DNA from: Fragilariopsis cylindrus CCMP1102
Lineage: Eukaryota; Bacillariophyta; Bacillariophyceae; Bacillariales; Bacillariaceae
Direction: 5' to 3'
NCBI GenBank assembly: GCA_900095095.1
Contig: FMBT01000289.1
Coordinates: forward strand, 496,001 to 560,000
Length of the DNA stretch: 64,000 bases
The notes under the pieces are model-generated. The model was given only the letters and a program-made list of their open reading frames with translations. It ran no database searches and had not been told where the DNA came from. This document shows, one piece after another, positions 40,128 to 51,092 of the stretch; position 1 is the first letter of the stretch; every line of letters starts with the position of its first letter. Both the position numbers and the translations under genes were made by a program.

Positions 40128-41615
40128 ATGATATTGATTGCTACATCTACTAAGAGGACCTCAATTAATTCTCTTTTCTTCTTTTTCTTCGTTGCTGCTG
40201 TTGTCGTCATAACCACAACCACAACCATAATATCGATATCGGTAAGCGCAATAACATCATCGTCGACCGTCATCACAACAAAAGCACTGACCGACGCTGC
40301 AACAAGTAGTACGAATAATAATGATGTTCTAGGAGTATACTCTAATTTTGAGAACAACAACAATAACGTGACGAATGAGAATAATGATGCTACTATAATT
40401 CAAAATTCTATTGATGATATTTCCAATACGATGAAGGAATATTATAACAACAACGATCACAGTAACAACGATCACAGTAACAACAACAACGAGAAACAAG
40501 AAGAAGAAAAAGTAACAGCAGTATCATCTATAGGAAGTGTCGGTAGTACTAGATTTCTCCATCGTTGTCGTCCTTTTGTTACAATTACTTACGCTCAAAG
40601 TATTGATGGAAAAATTGCATTGATTTTGGACAACGAAGAAGAAAAAGTAATATGTGACGACGACGACGATGAAGATAATAATGATGATCATGTCTTTCAA
40701 ACAGAAACATCAAAAGTAAAATCAAATCCAAAAACAAAAACGACGTCATCCAATTTTGCTATTAGTGGACCTGAATCATTACGATTAACACATGCATTAC
40801 GATCAATTCATGATGCTATTTTAATTGGTGGTAAAACATTAGTAATTGATAATCCACGTCTTAATAATCGATTATGGCTATTGTCTTCGTCTTCGTCTTC
40901 GTCGTCATCGAATACAAATGAAACTGAAGATACAACATATGGAAATGATACGAACAATATACCCCTATTACAAGTACAACAACAACAACAACAACCTCGT
41001 CCAGTCGTTTTAGATACACATCTAACGTACATACGTCAATTAGGGAATTCGATTCGTGCTAAGAATCTTATTGTTTGTTGTAGTGAGGATGCATACAATA
41101 AAGCTATTCGTGAAGGATCATACAAACATAAAACTACAAATACTCATACAAGTAGTAATAGTAGTACTACAAGTCAAAATTCATATGACACCAACAACAA
41201 TTATGGTAACGACAACAACGACGACGACGATTATCGCTTTATTAGCGATGATACAAGTACTAGAACTAGTAGAAATATTCATTGTCTTTCACCATCGGTT
41301 ATGTTACTTCCCTGTAAAACCAAAACAACAACAAAAACAAAAAGAATAGTATTGGATATATCGGATGTATTATTACGTTTGAAGGATGAGTTTGGTATAC
41401 AAAGTATTATGGTAGAAGGTGGTGGATTCATCATATCAGAATTTATGAATGAAAAACTATTTGATTACTTATGTGTTACAATATCACCAAAACTATTAGG
41501 TTATCATGGGTATGGTTACGATTTAACTTCATCGTCATCGTCGCTAGGACGGTTGCGGTGTATCACTCTTGGTGAAGATTCTGTTCTATTTTCTCGAGTA
41601 GAACAGACAATATAA
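40128..41615 (+). CDS. RibD C-terminal-type reductase (riboflavin synthesis)
   Basis: 495 residues with a hydrophobic N-terminal leader (FFFFFVAAVVVI) indicating entry into the secretory or plastid route. The reductase domain is split by low-complexity inserts: RPFVTITYAQSIDGKIAL (about 147), NFAISGPESLRLTHALRSIH then DAILIGGKTLVIDNPRLNNR (about 205-245), PRPVVLDT, and QSIMVEGGGFIISEFMNEKL (about 426-446) followed by SPKLLG. This is the NADPH-dependent reduction of the ribosylamino-pyrimidine phosphate intermediate. No deaminase domain is present, so it resembles fungal RIB7-type or stand-alone plant-type reductases. It is about twice the usual domain length because of the inserts. Confidence 0.88.
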   Translation: MILIATSTKRTSINSLFFFFFVAAVVVITTTTTIISISVSAITSSSTVITTKALTDAATSSTNNNDVLGVYSNFENNNNNVTNENNDATIIQNSIDDISNTMKEYYNNNDHSNNDHSNNNNEKQEEEKVTAVSSIGSVGSTRFLHRCRPFVTITYAQSIDGKIALILDNEEEKVICDDDDDEDNNDDHVFQTETSKVKSNPKTKTTSSNFAISGPESLRLTHALRSIHDAILIGGKTLVIDNPRLNNRLWLLSSSSSSSSSNTNETEDTTYGNDTNNIPLLQVQQQQQQPRPVVLDTHLTYIRQLGNSIRAKNLIVCCSEDAYNKAIREGSYKHKTTNTHTSSNSSTTSQNSYDTNNNYGNDNNDDDDYRFISDDTSTRTSRNIHCLSPSVMLLPCKTKTTTKTKRIVLDISDVLLRLKDEFGIQSIMVEGGGFIISEFMNEKLFDYLCVTISPKLLGYHGYGYDLTSSSSSLGRLRCITLGEDSVLFSRVEQTI

Positions 41616-41814
41616 GGCCATATCATATATCATAGACGTAAAGATATTAGGAGTAGCTAAGTAATAATTACAATCGTACACAATATACTGTTTTGGATAG
41701 CTTGATCATTTGTACTCGTTGTGACAAATGGTTGGTTCTACAAGAGTGATTGTCTTCCAGCAAACCACTGCCTATAATACAAAAATAGTACAGTATATGT
41801 ATCCCCCACATCTA

Positions 41815-41886
41815 CTCCGTCACGGGGAATCGAATCCCGGTCTCCCGTGTGACAGGCGGGGATACTAGCCACTATACTATGACGGA
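41815..41886 (-). tRNA. tRNA-Asp (GTC)
   Basis: On the minus strand the 72 bases fold as a cloverleaf: acceptor TCCGTCA pairs with TGACGGA plus discriminator G, the anticodon loop reads CTGTCAC with anticodon GTC, and the T arm contains GGGATTCGATTCCC-like pairing. No intron, and CCA is not encoded, as usual in eukaryotes. A box TAGTATAGTGG and B box GGGATTCGATTCC are present. Confidence 0.97.
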
Positions 41887-42102
41887 TTGTCTATGACATT
41901 TAATTACTGTATCTACGAATGATGTTTGGTTCTCCAAAAAGTACTACAGTACTGTACCGTACTCCCAGCGAGCTACTACTATTATACTTTGTACATGTTA
42001 TAATAATTATATTGGGATGCCTTCGCTTAGCAGCAGCAGCAGCAGCAGCAGCGAGTTGCTCTTCATAATCCTCCTCTTTTCCTCCTTCTGACGATGACCA
42101 AT

Positions 42103-42135
<33 letters not shown>

Positions 42136-42726
42136 CGCTACCACTGGTATCACTATGTTGTTCCATGGCTTCAGCTTGCTACTGATCCTCTTCGTTGTTA
42201 ATATCGTCCATGATTCCGAATCGTTATGTCTTTCCTCCTTTTTCCACTGCTGTATTGTGTAATTCCAAAGCAGGCGTTCCCATCTAGCTGCTGCTACTGC
42301 TACTACTACTGCTACTCTGTGTTTTGAGTGTTTTGAGTGTTTGTGTTGTTGTTGTTATTCTTCTAATTTTGTGGGAGATTTTAAATCACGAGTGAGTGAG
42401 TAGTGAGTGAGTCGCGCTATAGTGTTCGTCTGGTCCAGTCAAAAAAAACTGAAAGAAGATTCTTGCTAATACGAGAGAAGAAAAAAAAATCGAAAAACGA
42501 AAAACACATCATGAGCAGTTTCTGATTCAAGAATAGAGGTAGGTATACGACGATAGGAAGCTATCGAGTTCGAAAAGTACAAGTAAATACAATACTTTTG
42601 TGGGGATCGTATTCATCTTAGTTGAAAAGTTAGCAAACGAAATAAAGAAGAAATTTGTTGGTGAGGTTGTCCAGAAGTGAACGAAGAATAAGAACAGTAA
42701 TAATAATAAAATATAACAATAATACA
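41887..42726. other. Spacer between tRNA-Asp and the YVH1-like gene
   Basis: It holds an (AT)n tract at 42104-42131 and a (CAG)n tract near 42030. No supported gene. Confidence 0.4.
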
Positions 42727-43938
42727 ATGACGTCGACGTCGACATTGACAGAAGATGAGGCAATATGTAGTAATACTGAAATCGAAAGAGTGATTGTTGT
42801 TGGATTGAATCGTCCACGTCTACTCAAAATTATGTCGATGGTATTAGATAGTGAAACAGCAGGAGGAGGTCGTAGTAAGGTTGAATATATTTCATGTGTC
42901 GCTACGATGTCTTCGTATGAAGGTACAGATGGAGAAGATATTCGATATATGTCAAGTTTTATTCTTGCTGATAAAGATGGTTCTCCTATGAAGAAATTAT
43001 TTGATGATGAAGAATTTAGATCATCATTAACAACAGTAATAATGGTCGGATATGAATGGAACGACAATAGTGATAAAGAACATGTAAAAAAATATTTTGA
43101 TTCAAATATGCTTGATACAATTACTGTTAAATGCGTCCAACCGAATGTAGGTTTCTCTACTCTAAATGAAGAATTGAATCACTTTAAGAATCATACAGAT
43201 GAAGAAAAATCAAAAATTCTTAAACACGGTACTTGTACAGAGGATGATGATCAAACGACGATGATAGGACCAATTAAGATGGTACATTTTGTACTCGATA
43301 ATACAGTTACTGCATTGTTGGAATCGATTGATGACTCAGTAGATGAAGTAGTTCCTCAACTGCTAGTCGTAGAAGGAAAAGAAAAGTCAGATCAAGAAGA
43401 AGAAAAGGGAGAAATATTGTCACTCGTGAAGCAGCAGGAGATAAAGAAACAGCAAAAGAAAATTCCAGGATTTATTGACCAAAAATCAACATCATATGCC
43501 TGTCGAATGTGTCGAACTGTACTTATAGGTCAAAATCATCTTGTTGAACATAGACAGAATCAGCATTCCTTTAATATTTATAGGACGAAACAGGTCCAGA
43601 TTAATGGTGCTCCATGTCAGTCATTATTTTGTAACGAAGATGTCCTAGAATGGTTAGTTTCATCTAATAATCCACAAGAAGAAGAAGATCAAGCAGATAT
43701 TGAAGGAAGATTATCATGTTCCAATTGTTCTGTTAAAGTTGGACATTGGAATTGGTCCGGTGCGCAATGTTCATGTGGAACTTGGGTTGTCCCTGCAATT
43801 CAAATCAATCTCAGTAAATTAGATGTTATTATACCAGAATCTGAAAGAGCGAAAGTATATACTCCGACTATGGTAATGCCAGTACTTGATGTACCCGCAG
43901 CAGCAACATCAACAGTAGCACCGGTAACAAATTCCTAG
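42727..43938 (+). CDS. YVH1/DUSP12-type zinc domain protein lacking the phosphatase
   Basis: 403 residues from ATG at 42727. The C-terminal third is the YVH1/DUSP12 zinc domain: YACRMCRTVL, a His pair (LVEHRQNQH), CQSLFCNEDVLEWL, then LSCSNCSVKVGHWNWSGAQC and SCGTWVVPAIQI. In YVH1 this domain promotes release of Mrt4 from pre-60S ribosomes. The N-terminal 200 residues are not the usual dual-specificity phosphatase: no HCxxGxxR loop exists. Instead VIVVGLNRPRLLKIMSMVL and TTVIMVGYEW suggest an alpha/beta domain I cannot name. A degraded phosphatase or a separate fold are both possible. Confidence 0.8.
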   Translation: MTSTSTLTEDEAICSNTEIERVIVVGLNRPRLLKIMSMVLDSETAGGGRSKVEYISCVATMSSYEGTDGEDIRYMSSFILADKDGSPMKKLFDDEEFRSSLTTVIMVGYEWNDNSDKEHVKKYFDSNMLDTITVKCVQPNVGFSTLNEELNHFKNHTDEEKSKILKHGTCTEDDDQTTMIGPIKMVHFVLDNTVTALLESIDDSVDEVVPQLLVVEGKEKSDQEEEKGEILSLVKQQEIKKQQKKIPGFIDQKSTSYACRMCRTVLIGQNHLVEHRQNQHSFNIYRTKQVQINGAPCQSLFCNEDVLEWLVSSNNPQEEEDQADIEGRLSCSNCSVKVGHWNWSGAQCSCGTWVVPAIQINLSKLDVIIPESERAKVYTPTMVMPVLDVPAAATSTVAPVTNS

Positions 43939-44051
43939 TAAAAATCTACAGTTTGTTCTAAACTAAAGTTGTACCAAAAGGTTAAATGAAAACACTCTAG
44001 TTATTCTATCTACAGTAGATACTATAAACTATTGACAGTTGTATCTGACTA

Positions 44052-46395
44052 TCATTTTAATTGCCCATCTGTTTCCGATCCATTACTAGTACTCTTCTCA
44101 ATTGGCTTATCACTCGGAAATGAACCCGAAACGACATTCTTACTATTATTATTGGAAGACTCCGACTTCGACTCTAAAGATGTCGATTTCGTTGAAGATG
44201 ACGACGATGTTTTCGCATCCTGCTTGGTTTCATACAAAACACGGACCCATCGTTGTAATTCTTCTTTCTCGATTTGTAATAATTTTTCCTCAAAGCTATC
44301 ATCAATCGCAAATCGGTCAGCGAATTTACTCATTGGTTCTAATTCTATATATTCCGCTCCAGGATATTGTTGTCGGATCATAGCCTCTATATGACGGACC
44401 TCACGTTCTACTGCACGGATCACATCCTCTGCGTACCAAGACAACATCACCTCCAATTCTTCATCTAAATCTTCTCCCGCATTCTTAAATTCAGCGCGAT
44501 ATCGTGGCATCAACAAGGCCGATAAATACGTCCCATCGAAGTCGACCTCCGCTTTGAACGAAAAACTTTCAGGACCTGTCCACTGACTTTGTATCCCACT
44601 TACATGATCGATACTCCTTCGATTCCGGATAATCTTTTCAATCCCATCTAACATATCACGTTCGACACCTTGCCCTATCAAGAAGCTATGATTGACACGG
44701 ACTAATGCCAACCCAACACCACCCAACACGCATGAGATACCAACTCCTGCCACACCATCCCATAACGGATTCGATGTATAATGGGATGCTCCAATACCAG
44801 CAATAGCAATAACTATTCCAAGACATGCCGCTGCATCTTCTAACAGGATGGCTAACGTAGCCGGATCACGAAGTTTGGATATATATTTTCTCATAGATAC
44901 ATCACTCGGTCTTTCTAGCTCAAGTTCCGAAAATGTTTTATATAGTACGTATCCATCTACAACGAAACTCATAGCTAAGACGCCCCATACTTCGCTACTG
45001 ATAGTTTCTGATAGGGAAGGATTGATCAATGCTTGAATAGAATGTGACATACTAATACCAGCTCCCATGAAAAATGTTCCCAGAGCTGACACGAGTGCCC
45101 AAAAATATACCGATTTTCCATACCCTATTTTTGTTTCAACCATTTCAACAAAATGTTATAGGAAAAAGATAAGAAAATAAAAACAGTCCAACGACAAAAT
45201 CAGAAACAGGTCAGAATGAGCTTGCTTATAATACACAAAACATTATACAACATAATATAATATAATATAACACAATAACAGAATGACATAATAAAAACGT
45301 ACCATAGGGATGTCGTTTATCAGCAGCATTTCGTGAATCACGTAATCCCATTAATAATAATGTTTGATTGCCACAATCGACACAGGAATGTACAAATTCG
45401 GACATCATACTGGAACTACCACTGGACATCCAGGCACCTAATTTCGAGACACAGATAAATAAATTTCCATATAAGGCACGACGGACATTGGCTGCGGTCT
45501 TGGCACGTGCACGTTCATTCCGTGCATTTTGTAAGGATGTGACGGCCTCATCCGCATCTTTATGTCCATATTGTGGTACCTGTATTGTACGGATACGTTT
45601 CCATGATTCTTCATTGTCATTGTCATTGTCGTCGTTTTTGTTATTATTTTTAGTAGTACTGATTCTGTGGTCGTCATTTTCATAGACAATGTTATCAGTT
45701 TGCTTTGTAGTACTACTACTCTCACTGCTGTTGTCATCGTCGTTTGTTGTCGTATTGGATGCTGTTGTTACGACCCTCGTTGAAATTGATGAGGTAGAAG
45801 GAGGAGTAATGAAAGTTGATGTACTATTGCTATTTGTATTATTATTTGTATTTGATGAATACCACCGCCGTTGCTGTTGTTGCTTGGTTGATGTTGCCGT
45901 CGTCCCGTTATTGTTATTATCACGAGAATTATTGAACAACAATGTTGGTAAAAAACTTTCGGTATCACTACTTATTATACCGCTGCTGCTGTTACTGCTG
46001 TTTCTGATGCTCCTTATTGCTGTCATTGCTTGTAAAATTGAAGAAAAATTATACATTCGGTTGCGACTTTGTCGTTGTTGTTGTTGTTGTTGAATTTGTG
46101 GTGGCTGTTGTATTATGTTTCGATGATGATGATGATGATGATGCCGTCGTCGTAATATTCCTTGTAGTGATGATCCATTGTTGTCAAAATTACTACTTGT
46201 TGAAACAGTAACAGTCGGAGTACTTGTACTTGTAGTGCCTATATTATTGGTATTATAGGATGAAAAACAATTGCGATGATGCTGATGCTGATGCTGATGC
46301 TGATACTGATACTGATGCCGAGGATGACGCTGACATTGATAATGATCCGTTATTAGAGAACGATACCGCCGAAGAAGCGGTCGACAAGGCCTCAT
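44052..46395 (-). CDS. SLC30A9: SLC30A9/ZnT9-type cation transporter, mitochondrial
   Basis: Two exons, 46395-45303 and 45124-44052, join at HPYG/YGKSVYFWALVSALG, the diagnostic ZnT9 motif, giving 721 residues. The start ATG at 46395 begins an Arg-rich presequence (MRPCRPLLRRYRSL) fitting mitochondria, where ZnT9 exports zinc. A Gln/Ser/Asn-rich stretch fills residues 35-270. The cation diffusion facilitator core follows: SSSMMSEFVHSCVDCGNQ (TM2, His and Asp), RDSRNAADKRHPYG, and TM5 with LLEDAAACLG. The C-terminal domain is cytosolic-type and ends in an acidic Ser tail. The gene converges on the YVH1-like gene with 113 bases between. Confidence 0.92.
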
Positions 46396-47246
46396 GTTCT
46401 TGTAATTTTTAAGATGAAGGGATGTTGTATCGACGAAAGAAGATCGATATACTGTATCAGCGAGGGATGAGTTGAGTTGAGTTGAGTTGAGTTCAGCGAG
46501 ATTAGAAGAGTAACCAAAGAAAGGCAGTGGAAACGAATAAAGCAACACTAACCACAACCTCGACTTTGATTCTTTCCTACGTTTCTGCTAGTATAAATTG
46601 TTAAATGTTTGGGCGCCTTTTTTTGTTGGTCGTTTGCTTGTTCCCATCATTATGCATGTCGACCTTGTGAGATGATGGTGATTGTTGCGTTTCAGTGAGT
46701 AAGTGTCATGCTAAAAAATAACAAATTCAAAAAATTTAGAGAGAGGATTTCAAAGGAAAGAGATCGAATAATTCGAATCGAACGAGTCGACTTTTAATGC
46801 CGATGACTTCTTGCTTACTCTACTTAAGAACACTACAACGAGAACCACGAACGATTTGAAACGAATGAAAATCGAATCTCACGTTATTTCTCGACAGTTT
46901 CTTCTGTAAATTTTTGCTTCGCCGATCTCTCTTCTCGAATTCTTTTAAAAATTACTAGTAATAAGCCTGAATAATGCATAATACATCACGACTTGTGCAT
47001 CTCTGTGTTGTTGTTGTTCTCCTCCCATCGCCATTATCGCTGAGATAGTAGACGCGAATGACAGTAACATACAGGTACAGCAAAAAATCATCCAACCCAA
47101 CAATTGAACAAGTATAAGTCGACCATGCTGAAAAATTAGATGAGACACAACAGTTATTATTAATTATTGGCGAATACTACATCACGCAAAATCTCACTAA
47201 CAGTGGGTGTGCGGTAACAGTACTACGACTCCTATTAGTATTGAAC
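46396..47246. other. Divergent spacer
   Basis: Promoters of ZnT9 and the P-loop kinase gene presumably lie here. No gene is supported; (GAGTT)n occurs near 46470. Confidence 0.4.
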
Positions 47247-47887
47247 ATGGTTTCTGTTGCAGCAGCAAGTGCGACTGTAGTAGCATCACCATCATCAGTA
47301 TTCGTCGTCGATAAACGATGGCTAATTTTACTACTGAGGAAGACGAATGTTTCATCTTCTTCTTCTATTTGCATACTTTCTATGCTAGCGATGATGATTT
47401 CTACTACTATTGTATTACTTTCTTATCAACCACAGATGATAGCAATAACAATCTTCGATGATTTCGATGTTGCAAAGAACTCAACAATTATAACTACAAC
47501 TACATCAACAAAGTTATCATCATCACCATCACACGCACATGATAATCTTGATCTTGATCATCCCCATCATCATTATCAATACGCTCAAAGAAAACACCAA
47601 GAACAATCTCGTTATTTTCCTCCCGCCGATAATAAAAATAATAACAATAATCACGATCATGATCATGATAACAATTACGATTGGAACCTTTCTACGGAAG
47701 TTAATTACGCTCGTTCTTCTATGAATGACCATGACAATAATGACGGCAAGAAGAAGAAGAATGGTGACGAACATCATGGAGACTTTCGTGACAATCGAAA
47801 ACGATTAGATCGTTCCTACCATACAAATTACATCCGTGAGAGACAAGCTTTTCAAGATACTATTATTAAATCATTTTTGTTAGACGT

Positions 47888-47926
<39 letters not shown>

Positions 47927-48665
47927 TCCTAACGAAGGACAAGAAATAGTACTGGAACAACAGCAACAGCTATCTACCACTAGTATTCCACGAAGAGAAA
48001 GAGAAGAATGCACAAACATCATACCGAATATATCGTTATCCTCATCATCGTCTTTAATATTCGATAGCAAATACGGCCATCAACGTACACATACACATAC
48101 ACAAAGTAATTCACCACCACCGCCACCCTGGATCATTTTTACTGCTGGTGTATACGGTGCAGGGAAAAGTCATACAATTAAAAGATTACAACGGAATGGA
48201 TGTTTTCCATCAAGTAAATCATTTGTGACAGTCGATCCAGATGAGATACGACGATTATTACCTGAATTTTCAACATACATAGAAAAAGTACCATTATTGG
48301 CAGGTGAATATACACAAAAGGAATCGGGGATGATTGCAGAATTATTAACAGATATTGCACTATCTAATAATTTTAATGTTCTGGTGGATGGTAGTTTAAA
48401 AGATTCATTTTGGTATGAAGAATACTTTACTATATTACGACGCTTGTATCCAAAAATACAAATTGGAATAATATATGTAACTGCACCATTGGATGAAATT
48501 TACGACCGGGTTAAGAATCGATCTGTTATAACGGGACGATCAATTCCTATGGGTACATTACAACAAAGCATAGAAGAAGTACCAAAAGCTGTTAAAAAGT
48601 TACAATCTTCTGTTGATTTCTTTTTTGAAATTCATAATGATTCTCAACAACAAAAACAGCAGTAG
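47247..48665 (+). CDS. Zeta-type P-loop kinase with N-terminal membrane anchor
   Basis: 472 residues from ATG at 47247. Residues about 30-70 contain a hydrophobic anchor (ICILSMLAMMISTTIVLLSY). A long Asn, His and Gln-rich stretch follows. The C-terminal 180 residues form a P-loop kinase of the zeta family: FTAGVYGAGKSHTIKRL (Walker A), VTVDPDEIRRLLPEF, then LVDGSLKDSFWYEEYF and IIYVTAPLDEIYDRVKNR with an Arg-rich lid. In bacteria such kinases act on sugar-nucleotides; many eukaryotic members are unstudied. The anchor suggests an organelle or secretory location. It looks intact and host-owned. Confidence 0.8.
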
Positions 48666-48703
48666 GCAAAACATCAATAATTATCAAATACATTCTCTTA
48701 TAT

Positions 48704-50314
48704 TTATTCTACTAGTTTTGAATCCTCGACCCACTTAGATAATTCGTTCATAGATATTTTACTTTGTTCACCGTCTTGTAGATTTTTAATAGCAACTTGT
48801 TCATTTTCAAATTCTTCCGAACCGATAATTGCAACATATTTTGCACCAAGTCGATCAGCATGTTTAAATACCCATTTCGACTTTTTATTTTTTTCTAATA
48901 CCAATTCAACAGTTTGACCCGCTTGACGTAATTTTGTTGCAACACTTATCGCTGTGTTATACAAATCTGGTCCCTGAGCAAATACGACAGTATCAATTCC
49001 AGTGGATGCAAATGATGGAAGTAAATCACGATCCTTTAATAGTTCAACAATAACAGCATCACCGAATCCAAATCCAGCAGCAGGTGTTGGATCACCACCA
49101 AAAGTTTCTAGTAATTTATCATACCGACCACCACCAGCAATAGCACGAAGGACACCCTTCCGATCAAATGCTTCAAATACAACACCGGTATAGTATGCCA
49201 ATCCACGAACAACCGATGCATCAAAGATTATCCAATCCTCAATTTCATAAGTTTTACATAAATCCATTAAGTTACTGATCTGTTGTACAGCCTCGGAATC
49301 TTCACCTAACACATCTTTGATCCCATCGATTGAATCAACTGTTAATACCTTCGTTAATTTTTCAACAACCGACCTATCTAAACCAATTTCTTCTAAATCG
49401 CCTTGAATTGCATCCAATGGAACCTTTTCAAGTTTATCAACTAATACGCATGTTGCTGCAAATTTTTCTTCTGGGATACCTAATTCAGTTAATACCTCAC
49501 CAATAACAAGTCTGGAATTAACTTTTATACCAACATCGTCTGATGTAAGTCCAACAGATTTAAAGAATGTTACCATAGCACTTAATAATTCAGCATCAGC
49601 TTCTTCACCAGCAACACCCCATATATCCATATTCCATTGATAATGTTCTCGTCGTCGACCACGTGTCATTCGTTCATATCTCCAACATTGTGGAATAGAA
49701 AACCATTTCAATGGTAATGGTATACCACCCTTTTTAGCCATAACCATTCTTGCTAATGATGGTGTCATTTCAGGACGTAATGCAACGTTACGATCACCTT
49801 TATCCACAAAATTGTATAATTGTTGTGTCACTTCCTCGCCGGCCTTACGTGTAAATAATGCTTCACTTTCTAGAACGGGTGCATCATATTCAGAAAAACC
49901 ATATGTCTTGGCAACATCTCTCCATTGATCGAATAACCAATTCCTTAAACGCATATCTTCCGGATAAAAATCACGTGTTCCCTTTGGTGGATTCGTATCA
50001 AGTTTTGTAACTTTTTGTTTCTTCTTTCCATTAGTCTTATCGAGTACGTTCTTATCTTGAACAGACGCTGAAACTCGACCACCACCACCACCATTGCTAT
50101 CTTTTTGTTGATCCCAAAGTCTTGTCGTCGTCGACGATGAGAGTTGCTGCATATCCGCCTGCCGAGTAATAGCTGGAGCCATAAACGCTGCAACACGCTG
50201 AGCTTTACCCGACGACGAAGCAAGACGAAGAGAAATCGAACTACCTAAAAGAAACATGATCGTTCCAATTCTTCCTCCTGTGATGGATGATGATGTTGAT
50301 GGTATTGTTTTCAT
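48704..50314 (-). CDS. Histidyl-tRNA synthetase, organellar
   Basis: 536 residues from ATG at 50314. The class II core is complete: PPKGTRDFYPEDMRLRNWLF at the start, motif 1 around YDAPVLESEALF, LRPEMTPSLARM, motif 2 in CWRYERMTRGRRREHYQWNM, the His-binding GLAYYTGVVFEAF and motif 3 AGGGRYDKLL. The anticodon-binding domain closes the protein. The N-terminus has a signal-peptide-like stretch (IGTIMFLLGSSISLRLA) followed by VAAFMAP, a clear ASAFAP plastid motif, so it charges plastid (and perhaps mitochondrial) tRNA-His. Confidence 0.95.
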   Translation of the reverse strand: MKTIPSTSSSITGGRIGTIMFLLGSSISLRLASSSGKAQRVAAFMAPAITRQADMQQLSSSTTTRLWDQQKDSNGGGGGRVSASVQDKNVLDKTNGKKKQKVTKLDTNPPKGTRDFYPEDMRLRNWLFDQWRDVAKTYGFSEYDAPVLESEALFTRKAGEEVTQQLYNFVDKGDRNVALRPEMTPSLARMVMAKKGGIPLPLKWFSIPQCWRYERMTRGRRREHYQWNMDIWGVAGEEADAELLSAMVTFFKSVGLTSDDVGIKVNSRLVIGEVLTELGIPEEKFAATCVLVDKLEKVPLDAIQGDLEEIGLDRSVVEKLTKVLTVDSIDGIKDVLGEDSEAVQQISNLMDLCKTYEIEDWIIFDASVVRGLAYYTGVVFEAFDRKGVLRAIAGGGRYDKLLETFGGDPTPAAGFGFGDAVIVELLKDRDLLPSFASTGIDTVVFAQGPDLYNTAISVATKLRQAGQTVELVLEKNKKSKWVFKHADRLGAKYVAIIGSEEFENEQVAIKNLQDGEQSKISMNELSKWVEDSKLVE

Positions 50315-50798
50315 TTTATTATGAAATCGAATCGAATCAGTACTACTGGGAGAGTTTTGATGCAAAATTTCTATCTTTGTATATGTTATATATCCTTTCT
50401 CTTTCTCTTCCCTTAATTTTTTTTCTTTAAACTGTGGAAAACGTCAAGCGGCTTACTCTCGATGGTGTCCAAATTCGTAGAAATACTTTGGTGTGTTGTC
50501 ATGTTGTCGTCGTCAGAGAGATTATTTAAAACTAGCAATATTTGTTATGAAATGAATTCAAGAAACGATGAGCATGATGAAGATGATGTCAGTAGCAGTC
50601 TGGCCTTCTCTTCAAAATCTCGCACGTACGTCATACGTACACGTCTGAAATTTTTTGTCACGAGTTGTCTGTTGTCGTACTACACAGTTCAAACAGCTGT
50701 TGTGTCTTTACTGTAGCAAAAATGAGGATAGCAGATCTTTCTCGTGTGGCGATCTTTGCTTAATTAATTTGCGTTCTCAATCCTGCTGCTTTCAGATA
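50315..50798. other. Spacer upstream of the synthetase
   Basis: Promoter side of the synthetase gene. An 84-residue plus-strand frame (50462-50716) has no recognisable domain. The LTR element begins at 50799, preceded by the duplicated target AGATA. Confidence 0.4.
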
Positions 50799-51036
50799 TG
50801 ACCTAAACTAGTAGTAGATTTAGTCTGTTTGTATATTAATATTGTGAGCTATCATGTTACTACATGTTATTCTATAAAGTACGGAGGTCCCTTGACACTC
50901 GCTGTTCCAGCTCGCCGATCCCTTTGTACTCTCAACGGATGGTAATCTAACGGCAATGAGCGAGGTGAGGTGCTCGCTAGCCTACTGGAATGCCAACTCT
51001 GATGACGTCATGAGTCACAGATGACCATTTGCTACA
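50799..51036 (-). repeat. 3' LTR
   Basis: 238 bp, TG...CA, same sequence as 55958-56195. Confidence 0.95.
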
Positions 51037-51092
51037 CTCTCCCACTAAGACCAAGCTTCGATAGAAGCTTTCTTCAAATCATATGATTGTCA

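Noticed and set aside
44032-44394. Plus-strand ORFs opposite the ZnT9 gene
   Set aside because: They mirror the well-supported transporter coding sequence on the minus strand.
50462-50716. 84-residue ORF upstream of the synthetase
   Set aside because: No recognisable content and no conserved-looking core; likely promoter sequence.
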